Shown piece after piece: positions 1-8,764 of a DNA stretch of 64,000 nt (positions within the stretch are counted from its first letter, which is position 1; the number at the start of each line of letters is the position of its first letter). A program made the translations under genes and the position numbers. Under the pieces are notes generated by a model. It searched no databases. It was not told the origin of the DNA and worked only from the letters and a program-made list of their open reading frames with translations. The stretch spans positions 62,001 through 126,000 of the forward strand of contig JBFWOB010000012.1 in the NCBI GenBank assembly GCA_050250755.1, written 5' to 3'. The stretch comes from Ga0077555 sp050250755 (GTDB taxonomy: Bacteria > Pseudomonadota > Alphaproteobacteria > Rhizobiales > Hyphomicrobiaceae).

Positions 1-858
1 GCGGGTCTCCGCAACGATTGGGTAGACCAGGGCTGAAACTTTCATGCTCTCAGGATCGCGGCCTGTGGCGGCACATGACGCCTTGAGGTCCGCATAGGCT
101 TTCTTGCCGGCCTCAACGCCGAGATTATAGACGAAAATCAGCTCGCCCCACTCGGCGGCAAAGCGCTTGCCCCGTCCTGATTGCCCAGCTTGAATGAGCA
201 CGGGATGGCCCTGCGCCGAGCGCGGAACCGTGAAGGGACCGCGGGAGGAAAAGAACTCCCCCTTGTGGTCGAGACGCTTGACCTTTTCGGGGTGCGCGAA
301 AAAGCCTGTGCCCTTGTCGATGACGAGTGCATCGTCGGACCAGGTGTCCCAGTGTCCCATGACCACTTCGAGGAACTCGTCGGCGCGCTCATAGCGATCG
401 TCGTGGGCAAGGAGTGCCGCGTGGCCCATGTTGCGGGCCTCGGCATCGTTCAGTGAGGTCACGATGTTCCAAGCTGCGCGGCCGCCCGTGAGCTGATCGA
501 GCGTCGCGAAGGCACGGGCGACGTGATACGGCTCGTAGTAGGTGGTCGAATATGTGACCCCGAGGCCGATGCGCTCGGTTGCCATGCCGATGGCCGTCAT
601 GCAGGTGAAGGCGTCCATTTTGACGCATCGCACGCCGTTGGCGACGGCGTCCTCGTACTTTCCGGATTGGAACTCGGGCATCGAGAGACGGTCGTCGAAG
701 AAGGCGAGTTGGAACTTGCCCGCTTCCAATGTGCGGCCGATATGGCGGTAGAAGTCCGCCGTCATGAAATCGGTCCGGCTGTTCGGATGCCGCCAAGACG
801 CGGAGAAGTTGGAGCAGTTCTGCGCCTGCAAGAACCCCACCAGAATCATCTGACGCAT
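1..858 (-). CDS. NtaA/SnaA/DszA-family FMNH2-dependent monooxygenase (partial, C-terminus outside window)
   Basis: The first 286 residues of a bacterial-luciferase-like flavin monooxygenase are present; the reading frame is still open at base 1, so the C-terminal third (family members are about 440-450 residues) lies outside the window. The family oxidises substrates such as nitrilotriacetate, dibenzothiophene sulfone or dimethyl sulfide with reduced FMN from a partner reductase. Visible family features are the N-terminal strand (MILVGFLQAQNCSNF), the segment AFFDDRLSMPE, the stretch TERIGLGVTYSTTYYEPYHV, the FMN-site segment GRAAWNIVTSLND and a nearby DDRYERADEF. The ATG at 858 follows a GGGAGAG-like ribosome site. 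The gene is divergent from the hydrolase at 995, with about 136 bp between the starts. The substrate cannot be told from the sequence, and no flavin reductase is visible. Confidence 0.85.
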   Translation of the reverse strand, partial: MRQMILVGFLQAQNCSNFSASWRHPNSRTDFMTADFYRHIGRTLEAGKFQLAFFDDRLSMPEFQSGKYEDAVANGVRCVKMDAFTCMTAIGMATERIGLGVTYSTTYYEPYHVARAFATLDQLTGGRAAWNIVTSLNDAEARNMGHAALLAHDDRYERADEFLEVVMGHWDTWSDDALVIDKGTGFFAHPEKVKRLDHKGEFFSSRGPFTVPRSAQGHPVLIQAGQSGRGKRFAAEWGELIFVYNLGVEAGKKAYADLKASCAATGRDPESMKVSALVYPIVAETR

Positions 859-994
859 CTTCCGCTCTCCCTGATTTCCGGGCAGCATGTCGCTGGCTTC
901 CGGTGCTTGACCCGGTATATGTCCGGACTTGAGTGTCTCGTGAAGTGTGCCACTGGGCCGCAAGCCCGCCAAACGAAAGCGACGTCACCCCTCC

Positions 995-1774
995 ATGATG
1001 CCCTATTTCGAGACCCACGAGGGGGCCGATGGCCCCCACATGCTGATGGTGCACGGCTTCCTGTCCAGTCGCTCGCAATGGCGCATCAACCTGCCAGCGC
1101 TGAAGACATTTTCACATCCAGTCTTGCTCGAGCTTCTGGGGCATGGCCGATCGCCGGCACCGGAGGCAGCGGAGCCCTACACAGTAGCTTCTTATATTGC
1201 GGCGTTCGAGCGGATACGGCGTGAGCTCGGAGCCGAACGTTGGCTCGTCTGTGGCCAGTCGTTTGGAGCTGGCCTCGCGATTCAATACGCGCTGGAGCAT
1301 CCGAACCGTGTGATGGGACTGGTTTTCACGAACTCGATCTCTGCGTTGTCGCCGAAAGATGATCCGGAGCGGGCACAGGCGCAGGCCGATCGCGCGCGCT
1401 TGATCGAGCAGGGCGGGCGGGACGCGTTGGAGCGTTTGCGCATTCACCCACGTCACGCCAAACGCTTTCCAGAGGAGATCAAGGCGGAGATGGTGGCCGA
1501 TGCTGAACGTATCGCGCCCGAAGCTATCCTGCGCTCGATTTCGCTGACGTCTCCGGATCTCTCGATCGCGCACCGACTGGGCGAGGTCACGGTCCCGGCG
1601 CTGCTCGTCAACGGAATGTGGGAAAAGCGGTTTCAGCCGATGCGAGCGAAGGTCGCCGCCGAGATGCCGGGCGTGCGGGTGGTCGACCTCGAGGGCGGGC
1701 ATTCGGTCAACATCGAGGCAGCCGAAGGTTTCGATCAGGCGGTGACAGAATTTGTGGCGCAGCTAGAGCCTTAA
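995..1774 (+). CDS. alpha/beta hydrolase
   Basis: A 259-residue alpha/beta-hydrolase-fold enzyme. The oxyanion-side HGF motif is at residues 20-22, the nucleophile elbow GQSFGAG places the catalytic Ser at about residue 89, and a late GGHSVNIE supplies the His. A longer reading frame opens at 947, but the double ATG at 995/998 starts exactly where the fold begins (MMPYFETHEG) and was preferred. The protein has no signal peptide, so it is probably cytoplasmic. It is divergent from the luciferase-like monooxygenase, which suggests the pair may act on one substrate class, but the substrate itself is unknown. Confidence 0.8.
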   Translation: MMPYFETHEGADGPHMLMVHGFLSSRSQWRINLPALKTFSHPVLLELLGHGRSPAPEAAEPYTVASYIAAFERIRRELGAERWLVCGQSFGAGLAIQYALEHPNRVMGLVFTNSISALSPKDDPERAQAQADRARLIEQGGRDALERLRIHPRHAKRFPEEIKAEMVADAERIAPEAILRSISLTSPDLSIAHRLGEVTVPALLVNGMWEKRFQPMRAKVAAEMPGVRVVDLEGGHSVNIEAAEGFDQAVTEFVAQLEP

Positions 1775-1816
1775 AGGCGTTGCTGGACCGACGCTCCATT
1801 CGTTGGCCTCGAGTTT

Positions 1817-1856
1817 GACGGGACCCGGCGCATGAGGGCAACGCCGTGGTCCCGTC
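1817..1856. terminator. hairpin between convergent genes, probable bidirectional terminator
   Basis: GACGGGACC at 1817-1825 pairs perfectly with GGTCCCGTC at 1848-1856. The inner CGGCG (1826-1830) pairs with CGCCG (1842-1846), with one bulged T. It sits between the convergent hydrolase and DUF2155 genes. There is no U-tract on either side, so it may work with Rho or as an mRNA 3' end stabiliser. Confidence 0.5.
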
Positions 1857-1997
1857 TTGCGTCCGAAACGAAGGACGCATGCGACGAGTAGCCTCGCTCA
1901 GCGGGTCGTGCGAAGCTTGCCGTCGCTCTGACAGGATAAGACGTGAACGAGCTTAATAGGAAGCGAAGATTCACTGTGCGTAAACTTTAAGACAGAC

Positions 1998-2543
1998 TCA
2001 GCGCCGCGGGCGGAAGCGACGATGCGAGAACGCATCGTCGTCATCGGGCGCTGGGGCCGGTTCACCGCGGTTTCCAGGCGACGCTGTTTGTGCGACCGGC
2101 GCATTACGAGGGTCGGCGCATGCAGTCAACCACACATCGAAGACAGGATGCTCAAGCGCGTGTAGGCCCGGGCTTTCCGCAAACATCCAGCCGGTGAAAA
2201 TGCGCTTCTCCTTCCCGTCGAGCAGAACCTCGTCAATTTCGACGAAGGTGCTGGTCTTCGGAGGCTCGGTCGGCGGCCGCGAATAGCAAGCGCGCGGGGT
2301 CACCTTCAAGGCACCGAAGCGAACCGTTTCGCCCAGCTTTGCCTCGAGCTTCGAGATACGAGCAGTGACTTTGTCGAGCGCGGCGAAGACAGCTTTACGA
2401 TTCTCGACGCGCTGAGATTCTGCAGCAGTCGCGAAAGGTGCCGCGGATACGGTCAGGCAGAGTGCGAGGAGACAGACGGCTTGCGCGGCGACAGGCGACC
2501 GTCGCGTGGCGACCAGTGCGAGTCTCGATAACCAGTGTCTCAT
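1998..2543 (-). CDS. DUF2155 domain-containing exported protein
   Basis: A 181-residue protein with an N-terminal signal peptide (hydrophobic AVCLLALCLTVSAAPFATA) and a DUF2155 domain over roughly residues 75-150. The family signature is visible: a GWMFAESPGLHALEHPVFDVW stretch in two parts (GWMFAESPGL, then LEHPVFDVW). The Asp-rich, basic tail is low-complexity. The frame is open further upstream to 2651, but the ATG at 2543 gives a normal signal peptide. It lies 129 bp downstream of, and in the same orientation as, the NDUFA12-like gene, an arrangement common in alphaproteobacteria. The function of DUF2155 is not established; a periplasmic role linked to the envelope or complex I assembly is only a guess. 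Confidence 0.85.
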   Translation of the reverse strand: MRHWLSRLALVATRRSPVAAQAVCLLALCLTVSAAPFATAAESQRVENRKAVFAALDKVTARISKLEAKLGETVRFGALKVTPRACYSRPPTEPPKTSTFVEIDEVLLDGKEKRIFTGWMFAESPGLHALEHPVFDVWLTACADPRNAPVAQTASPGNRGEPAPAPDDDDAFSHRRFRPRR

Positions 2544-2672
2544 GCGAGAAAGCCGTGCTCCCGTATGATCGAGCCGTCCTGGAGAAACTTCACGCCGAAT
2601 CGGTATCGACGATAGCAACGGAATGATTCGACACGAGTTGGGCGGCAGCATGTCGAGGTCAGCGGAGATCCG

Positions 2673-3071
2673 TCAATCCGGTCGCCAAGCACTATAGTCG
2701 CCAGTTGCACGGGGCCGGGTGCCCGACGCGAGAATCGATCCCGACGGCCGGTAGGCCTCTGACGTTCCCGTCATGTTGGGGCGGTGAGGTTTTTGCCACG
2801 GACGCGGCTTGTAGTTCTCTTCGGTCGGTGGAGTGTCGACGGTGTAGTGCATCCAGCCGTGCCAGTCCGGCGAGATTTTCGAGGCTTCAGCGCCGTTCGC
2901 ATAAACAACCCAGCGACGAGCTTTGCCGAGGGGGCCGACACCGGACTTCTGCACGTAATAGCGGTTACCCGTCTCGTCGGTGCCAACATGCTGGCCGCGC
3001 CACCATGTCGTCAGGCGCAGCGACCATGTGTTTCCACCCCACCAACTGAAGATCTCGCTGAAGATGCCCAT
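2673..3071 (-). CDS. NADH:ubiquinone oxidoreductase subunit NDUFA12-like protein
   Basis: A 132-residue homologue of the mitochondrial complex I accessory subunit NDUFA12 (B17.2), which binds the peripheral arm at the inner membrane. It shows the family pattern: WWRGQHVGTDETGNRYY near residues 24-40, RRWVVYANGAEASKISPDWHGWMHY in pieces around 52-75, a PPTE motif and a short Pro-rich tail ending in YSAWRPD. Its length matches bacterial members. Alphaproteobacteria carry this gene away from the main nuo operon, as here. The ATG at 3071 begins a canonical N-terminus. It is probably co-transcribed with the DUF2155 gene downstream. Confidence 0.92.
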   Translation of the reverse strand: MGIFSEIFSWWGGNTWSLRLTTWWRGQHVGTDETGNRYYVQKSGVGPLGKARRWVVYANGAEASKISPDWHGWMHYTVDTPPTEENYKPRPWQKPHRPNMTGTSEAYRPSGSILASGTRPRATGDYSAWRPD

Positions 3072-3794
3072 CTGCCCCTGCCATCGTCCTTGGTCGGCCG
3101 GACCTACGACCGATCGCGCTCACTGGCATATGGCATCGCCGCTGCCTTCATGTCCAGCCGACCGGGCGCCGCGGCTTGGAGGGTGTGCCAATGCTCGGCC
3201 GCCCTTGTGACAGGTTTATGATGTATTTTGGCGACAACTGGACTGCTGCGTTGAGAAGGAGCAACTATCTCGTTACCACATGGCAACTCTGCTCAACCGG
3301 TTTTCAACACGCGTGCGCGCTGCTTGGACTGCCGCCACGACCCGCAAATATGCGGGTTCTCGCCATAATGCTCCACCGGTTGTTCCAGCGAGAAAGGCGC
3401 CATCTACATCTAGTGGCTTGGTCGCAGCGACAACCCCAAGGGCTCGTGACGAGAGCCGCGAATCGTCATAACTTGGGTCTTGTTCGGCGCGCCCCTCCCG
3501 GGTGCTGCGCCTCATCGAAAAACTCAAAAGCGCCCCTGTGGGCTGTCGCGTAAGAAACCGGCCGAAATAGTGGGAACGGCCGGCCAGTCGACGTGCGTCC
3601 AGCCAGTCTTCCATGACTGTTGCTTAGTTGCATAGCGTTCTGTCGCTAATAAGTCTTGGCGGCATCCGGAAGGGTAGGGTCGTCTGCTTCGCAGCAGGCG
3701 ATGAGGATTTCAAACTTACAAAACGTGGCGGTCATGGCCGCTCGGTTCGTATTTGCGTCGAAGAGCACCTTAAGCCGCCCAAACGGGGCGCTTC
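3072..3794. other. gene-poor interval upstream of nrdJ
   Basis: About 720 bp with no reading frame that resembles a known protein; the frames present are short and overlapping on both strands. It must hold the promoters for NDUFA12 (leftward) and nrdJ (rightward). A perfect 7-bp hairpin, ACCCGCA-AATA-TGCGGGT, lies at 3340-3357. I looked for NrdR boxes and a cobalamin riboswitch, both known regulators of nrdJ genes, and could not identify either by eye. Confidence 0.5.
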
Positions 3795-6700
3795 ATGAAG
3801 ATCACGCGGCGGTTCACCGAGGCCGGCAAATCACCCTATGCGACGATCAAGTTTCGCCGCGCGACGTCCGAAATCCGCAATCCGGATGGATCAGTGGTGT
3901 TCCGGCTCGAAGGCTTCGAAGTGCCCGAGCATTGGAGCCAGGTCGCGGCTGACATTTTGGCGCAAAAGTATTTTCGGAAGGCCGGGGTGCCGCGCCGACT
4001 GAAGCGCTTCGAAGAAACACAGGTGCCGTCGTGGTTGTGGCGCTCGGTACCCGATACGATCGCGCTTGAATCTCTTCCAATGAAGGAGCGCACGGGCGGG
4101 GAAACGGATGCTCGACAGGTTATCGAGCGTCTTGCTGGCACGTGGACGTACTGGGGCTGGAAGGGCGGTTATTTCTCAACGGAAGAGGATGCGCGGGCCT
4201 TTTTTGACGAGCATTGCTATATGCTGGCGATGCAAATGGGTGCCCCCAACTCGCCTCAGTGGTTCAACACCGGGTTGCATTGGGCCTATGGCATCGATGG
4301 GCCTGGACAGGGACATTACTATGTCGACTATCAGACGGGGCAATTGACGCGCTCAGAGTCCGCCTACGAGCACCCGCAACCCCATGCCTGCTTCATCCAG
4401 TCCGTCGACGACGATCTCGTCAACGAGAATGGGATCATGGACCTTTGGGTGCGCGAAGCGCGCCTTTTCAAGTACGGCTCCGGTACGGGCTCCAACTTCT
4501 CGCGGCTTCGGGCCGAGAACGAGAAGCTGTCGGGAGGCGGACGCTCGTCGGGTTTGATGAGCTTCCTGAAGATCGGCGATCGCGCGGCTGGCGCAATCAA
4601 GTCTGGCGGGACGACACGTCGAGCAGCCAAGATGGTGGTGGTCGATGTCGATCATCCGGATATCGAGGCTTACATAGACTGGAAGGTGAAGGAGGAGCAG
4701 AAAGTTGCCGCGCTCGTCACCGGATCGAAGATTTGCCAGAAGCGGCTGAAGGCCGTCGTGGCGGCGATCGTCTCGTGCGATTCGGATGCCGCAGCGAAGG
4801 ATGGCGTCCGGGATGAGCGTTGCTACGATCCGGCGCGCAACCCGGCCCTGAAGCGGGCGATTCGAGAGGCCAAGCGCGATCAGGTTCCGCAGAATTATAT
4901 CCTGCGCGTGATCCAGATGGCGCGCCAAGGACAGACAGAGATCGACTTCGCGACATTCGACACCGATTGGGATTCCGAGGCCTACCTCACTGTTTCGGGT
5001 CAGAACTCCAACAACTCGGTGCGTGTGACTGACGACTTCCTTCGGGCAGTCGGTGAGGACGGCACATGGAACCTCACGGCACGACTCGACGGACGCACCG
5101 TCAAGACGGTCAATGCTCGGGAGCTGTGGGACAAGATTGGTTATGCCGCGTGGGCTTCGGCTGACCCCGGCATCCAATTCCATTCGACCATCAATGATTG
5201 GCATACGTGCCCGCAATCAGGACCAATCCGCGCATCGAATCCCTGCTCGGAATATATGTTCCTCGACGACACCGCCTGCAATCTCGCCTCGCTCAACCTG
5301 ATGACGTTCCGCCGCGCTGACGGTACGTTCGACGTGGCCGCGTTCGAGCATTGCTGCCGGCTGTGGACCATCGTGCTCGAAGTTTCGGTCATGATGGCGC
5401 AGTTTCCGAGCCGGCAGATTGCTGAGCTTTCGTATCGCTATCGGACACTCGGTCTCGGCTTTGCGAACATCGGCGGCCTGCTGATGGCCTCGGGTATTGG
5501 ATACGACTCGGCTCGTGGGCGAGCGCTGTGCGGAGCGATTTCGGCGGTGATGACGGGTGTCGCCTATGCGACGAGCGCCGAGATGGCATCCGAACTCGGA
5601 CCGTTCCCAGGCTACGAGCAGAATTCGGCGGACATGCTGCGGGTTATCCGGAATCACCGACATGCCGCGCACGGCCATCGTGATGGCTACGAGCAGCTCG
5701 CAACACGGCCTGTGCCGCTCGATCATGCGCTCTGCCCCGATCAATCGCTTGCCACGTCCGCGATGCGGGCTTGGGATCGGGCGCTTGATCTCGGTCAGGC
5801 CTATGGCTTCCGTAATGCGCAAGCGACCGTGATTGCACCGACCGGTACGATCGGGTTGGTGATGGATTGCGATACGACCGGCATCGAGCCCGACTTCGCG
5901 CTGGTGAAGTTCAAGAAGCTCGCTGGCGGCGGCTACTTCAAGATCATCAATCGTGCGGTTCCAGAGGCGCTGCGGACGCTCGGCTATGGCGAGGCACAAA
6001 TCGCAGAGATCGAGGCCTATGCCGTCGGACATGGCTCGCTACGGCAGGCACCTGCGATCAATCACGCGACATTGACCGCGAAGGGTTTCACCCAGGATGC
6101 ACTCGATAAAGTGGAAGGCGTCCTGAAGAGTGCGTTCGACATCAAGTTCGTAATGAATCGCTGGACGCTCGGTGAGACCTTCGTTGTCGAGACGCTGAAG
6201 GTATCGAAGGAGAAGCTGGATGATCCGAGCTTCGATCTCCTGACGCATCTTGGTTTCTCGAAAAAGGATATTGAGGCTGCAAACGAACACGTCTGCGGCT
6301 CGATGACCCTCGAAGGCGCTCCGCATTTGAAGCCCGAGCATCTGCCAGTGTTCGACTGCGCCAATCCGTGCGGACGAAAAGGCAAGCGCTTCCTCTCGGT
6401 CGAAAGTCACATCCGTATGATGGCGGCCTCCCAACCGTTCATCTCGGGTGCGATCTCCAAGACGATCAATATGCCGAACGATGCGTTGGTCGAGGATTGC
6501 AAGTCGGCGTACATGCTGTCGTGGCGTCTCGCCCTCAAGGCGAATGCACTTTATCGCGACGGGTCGAAGCTCTCGCAGCCTCTGAACTCGCAACTTCTTT
6601 CCGACGATCCGGAAGAAGCCGAGGAGATTGCAGCGGAGCTCGCAGCCGATAAGCCCGCTGCGAACCGAGCAGCTTTAACGGCGGAGCGCATCGTCGAACG

Positions 6701-7547
6701 GATCGTGGAGCGCACTCGCGAGCGCGAGAAGATGCCATCGCGGCGCAAAGGCTACACGCAGAAGGCCACGGTTGGCGGGCATAAAGTATACCTGCGTACC
6801 GGCGAGTACGATGACGGACGGGTCGGTGAGATCTTTATCGACATGCACAAGGAGGGCGCAGCCTTCCGCTCGCTGATGAACAACTTCGCCATCGCCATCT
6901 CGCTTGGTCTGCAGTACGGCGTGCCGCTCGAAGAGTACGTGGACGCCTTCACCTTCACGCGCTTCGAACCGGCGGGGCTCGTGCAGGGGAACGAGGCCAT
7001 CAAGAACGCGACGTCGATCCTCGACTACATTTTCCGCGAGTTGGCAGTGTCGTATCTCGCGCGGCACGATCTGGCGCATGTCGATCCGCGTGAGATCATT
7101 GGAAAGACCGGACTCGGCTCGTCGGATGCGCAGATCGAGGACGAGACGCCGCGCGCGATGCCGGCGACGAGGCTCGTATCGAAAGGTCTGACGCGTGGCC
7201 TGCAGCCGAATGTGTACGTGGTGCGAGGTTCCGCGGCTCTCGCAGCAGAGCCTATGAGTGAGGCCGAGTCGAACTCGGTCGGCGTGATGCAGACGAGTGT
7301 CAGCAAGGCGTTCCAACGCAACGAGACAACTCTGCTGGTGCGCGAAGTTGTCCAGGAGACGACAATCGGTGCAACTACTGCCGCTGCAGTCGGTGGCGCG
7401 GCACTGACTGTTGCGGAACGGCGCCAAGAGGCTCGCGTCAAGGGCTACGAAGGTGAGAGCTGCCAGGAATGCGGCAACTTCACGCTCGTGCGTAACGGCA
7501 CCTGCCTCAAGTGCGACACCTGTGGCGGTACGAGCGGTTGCTCGTAA
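3795..7547 (+). CDS. nrdJ: vitamin B12-dependent (class II) ribonucleoside-diphosphate reductase
   Basis: A 1250-residue adenosylcobalamin-dependent ribonucleotide reductase that makes deoxyribonucleotides regardless of oxygen. The active-site loop NPCSE is at residues 482-486 (the N-x-C-x-E radical site). The redox cysteine pair is C199 (PHACFIQS) and C495 (DDTACNLASLNL). The substrate loop APTGTIGLVMDCDTTGIEPD is clear. The C-terminal tail carries CQECG, CLKCDTCGGTSGCS, the Cys-rich tail that re-reduces the site or binds zinc. The length matches the long alphaproteobacterial NrdJ. ATG at 3795 begins MKITRRFTEAG. It stands alone and ends at a strong terminator. No class I nrdAB is visible in the window. 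Confidence 0.97.
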   Translation: MKITRRFTEAGKSPYATIKFRRATSEIRNPDGSVVFRLEGFEVPEHWSQVAADILAQKYFRKAGVPRRLKRFEETQVPSWLWRSVPDTIALESLPMKERTGGETDARQVIERLAGTWTYWGWKGGYFSTEEDARAFFDEHCYMLAMQMGAPNSPQWFNTGLHWAYGIDGPGQGHYYVDYQTGQLTRSESAYEHPQPHACFIQSVDDDLVNENGIMDLWVREARLFKYGSGTGSNFSRLRAENEKLSGGGRSSGLMSFLKIGDRAAGAIKSGGTTRRAAKMVVVDVDHPDIEAYIDWKVKEEQKVAALVTGSKICQKRLKAVVAAIVSCDSDAAAKDGVRDERCYDPARNPALKRAIREAKRDQVPQNYILRVIQMARQGQTEIDFATFDTDWDSEAYLTVSGQNSNNSVRVTDDFLRAVGEDGTWNLTARLDGRTVKTVNARELWDKIGYAAWASADPGIQFHSTINDWHTCPQSGPIRASNPCSEYMFLDDTACNLASLNLMTFRRADGTFDVAAFEHCCRLWTIVLEVSVMMAQFPSRQIAELSYRYRTLGLGFANIGGLLMASGIGYDSARGRALCGAISAVMTGVAYATSAEMASELGPFPGYEQNSADMLRVIRNHRHAAHGHRDGYEQLATRPVPLDHALCPDQSLATSAMRAWDRALDLGQAYGFRNAQATVIAPTGTIGLVMDCDTTGIEPDFALVKFKKLAGGGYFKIINRAVPEALRTLGYGEAQIAEIEAYAVGHGSLRQAPAINHATLTAKGFTQDALDKVEGVLKSAFDIKFVMNRWTLGETFVVETLKVSKEKLDDPSFDLLTHLGFSKKDIEAANEHVCGSMTLEGAPHLKPEHLPVFDCANPCGRKGKRFLSVESHIRMMAASQPFISGAISKTINMPNDALVEDCKSAYMLSWRLALKANALYRDGSKLSQPLNSQLLSDDPEEAEEIAAELAADKPAANRAALTAERIVERIVERTREREKMPSRRKGYTQKATVGGHKVYLRTGEYDDGRVGEIFIDMHKEGAAFRSLMNNFAIAISLGLQYGVPLEEYVDAFTFTRFEPAGLVQGNEAIKNATSILDYIFRELAVSYLARHDLAHVDPREIIGKTGLGSSDAQIEDETPRAMPATRLVSKGLTRGLQPNVYVVRGSAALAAEPMSEAESNSVGVMQTSVSKAFQRNETTLLVREVVQETTIGATTAAAVGGAALTVAERRQEARVKGYEGESCQECGNFTLVRNGTCLKCDTCGGTSGCS

Positions 7548-7585
7548 TCGCCTGACAGCAAAATTTTACAAGCGTTAGCAGCGCG

Positions 7586-7626
7586 GGCGGCGGATGATCC
7601 CAGACATCCGCCGCCTTACTTTTTTG
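7586..7626 (+). terminator. Rho-independent terminator of nrdJ
   Basis: A perfect 11-bp stem, GGCGGCGGATG (7586-7596) with CATCCGCCGCC (7605-7615), loop ATCCCAGA, followed by TTACTTTTTT on the plus strand, 38 bp after the nrdJ stop. Confidence 0.9.
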
Positions 7627-7656
7627 CCCTCGATTTTCTCTCGAGGTTTCGGACAG

Positions 7657-7695
7657 CAAAAAACGGCGGTCGCCTGAATGGCATCCGCCGCTTTT
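7657..7695 (-). terminator. Rho-independent terminator of the RlpA-like gene
   Basis: Read on the minus strand, an AGCGGCGG/CCGCCGTT stem (with one G-U pair) encloses a GCC/GGC inner stem and is followed by TTTTTT. It lies about 33 bp after the stop of the RlpA-like gene, so nrdJ and that gene each have their own terminator between them. Confidence 0.8.
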
Positions 7696-7727
7696 CTAAG
7701 ATCCGGTGCAGCAATCTCCGTCCGAAT

Positions 7728-8312
7728 TCAGCGACCGAGCACTGTCATCCGGATGCGGGCGACGCCCTGGCCGGTCATGCTAATAGCACTTGCGGCCGCT
7801 CTCGACAGATCGATGATCCGACCGGCAATGTAGGGGCCGCGGTCGTTGATGGTTACCGTAACCGAACGCCCGTTGCCCAGGTGCGTCACGCGTACGCGCG
7901 TGCCGAAGGGCAGTGATTTATGGGCAGCGGTCATGGCGTTTGGGTTGAACCAGCCACCTGACGCGACCCGTTGGGGCTGCCAGTAGTAAGACGCCACACC
8001 GACGCTACCGCCTCCGCTGCTGCCACCGATCGAAACGCGACCGTTGGATGCGCTGCGCGTGTGCCGAGAACGCGAATGACGCTGCGGACGATCCTCGTCG
8101 TTGGATCGGGAAACGCGCGCCCGTCGCCGGGATACCTGGCGATCGGAATCATAGGACTGGCGTGTAAGACCGCGACGAACATGGGATGTGGAGTCGGTCG
8201 ATCGGAAATTGCGGTAGGATGTATTATCCGCCCAGTCGTCGGCTGAGGCGGTGGAAACGCAAGCAACGAGAGTGATGGCCGCTACCGTAGCAGCCGATAA
8301 GATGAAACGCAT
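7728..8312 (-). CDS. RlpA-like septal/peptidoglycan protein (double-psi beta-barrel)
   Basis: A 194-residue exported protein. A signal peptide (about residues 1-25, ending STASA) is followed by an Arg/Ser-rich low-complexity linker and a C-terminal double-psi beta-barrel. The barrel runs from GVASYYW through FGTRVRVTHLGNGRSVTVTINDRGPY to GRIIDLSRAAASAI. NDRGP and IDLS hold the Asp residues that act in RlpA lytic transglycosylases. The usual G-x-ASWYG opening is GVASYYWQ here. ATG at 8312 follows GGAGGTCACG, which sets the start; the frame is open to 8474. RlpA acts on denuded glycan strands in the periplasm. There is no SPOR domain, so septal targeting is doubtful. Confidence 0.85.
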   Translation of the reverse strand: MRFILSAATVAAITLVACVSTASADDWADNTSYRNFRSTDSTSHVRRGLTRQSYDSDRQVSRRRARVSRSNDEDRPQRHSRSRHTRSASNGRVSIGGSSGGGSVGVASYYWQPQRVASGGWFNPNAMTAAHKSLPFGTRVRVTHLGNGRSVTVTINDRGPYIAGRIIDLSRAAASAISMTGQGVARIRMTVLGR

Positions 8313-8764
8313 CGTGACCTCCTGTCGTCGGACGTCCCAGGAAACGGAACGTTCTGGCGCTGGCAGGGCCGCCACGATGAGCGACAACCGCCAGGTCCCC
8401 TGTTGCAGCATCGCAGCCCGGAATTCACCCTCGACTGCTTGCCCCGGCATGCGACAGCGCACGCCGGTAACCATGATCGACGCCCCGTGAGGAGGTCAGC
8501 CAGGCCGCCGGCAGCAGATGCCGTGAAGGTGGAGACGTCAACCATATTTTATGAACTAAATTCATTAACTATATGATCGCATGTGATAATTTCTCACCTT
8601 GCGTTGTTTGGCGTCGACGATCTCGGGTTCTCAACTCTCACCCGTTCAAGGGTTTTTTGTGGCAGATCCCTACGTGATTGGACCCTCAATGGCCTTTATC
8701 GCCGCTTCGTTATGCGGTATCGGCAGAGCTGCTGCCCTGATGCGCTTCGCGACGGAATTCGCCC
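8313..8764. other. divergent intergenic region
   Basis: About 450 bp between the RlpA-like gene and the hydrolase at 8765. An AT-rich patch at about 8540-8600 is the likeliest promoter zone. No convincing coding or RNA feature was found. Confidence 0.4.

Noticed and set aside
523..1224. A plus-strand frame antisense to the luciferase-like monooxygenase
   Set aside because: Overlaps a clear family member on the other strand and itself shows no recognisable domain.
3273..3614. A 113-codon minus-strand frame upstream of nrdJ
   Set aside because: No family likeness, no ribosome site seen, and competing frames on both strands over the same bases.
3600..3794. Possible cobalamin riboswitch or NrdR boxes in front of nrdJ
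   Set aside because: Both are known for nrdJ genes, but I could not find a B12-box or a convincing pair of NrdR palindromes. A covariance-model scan of 3072-3794 would settle it.
4353..7427. Several long minus-strand frames within nrdJ
   Set aside because: They mirror codon bias of nrdJ and show no domain likeness.
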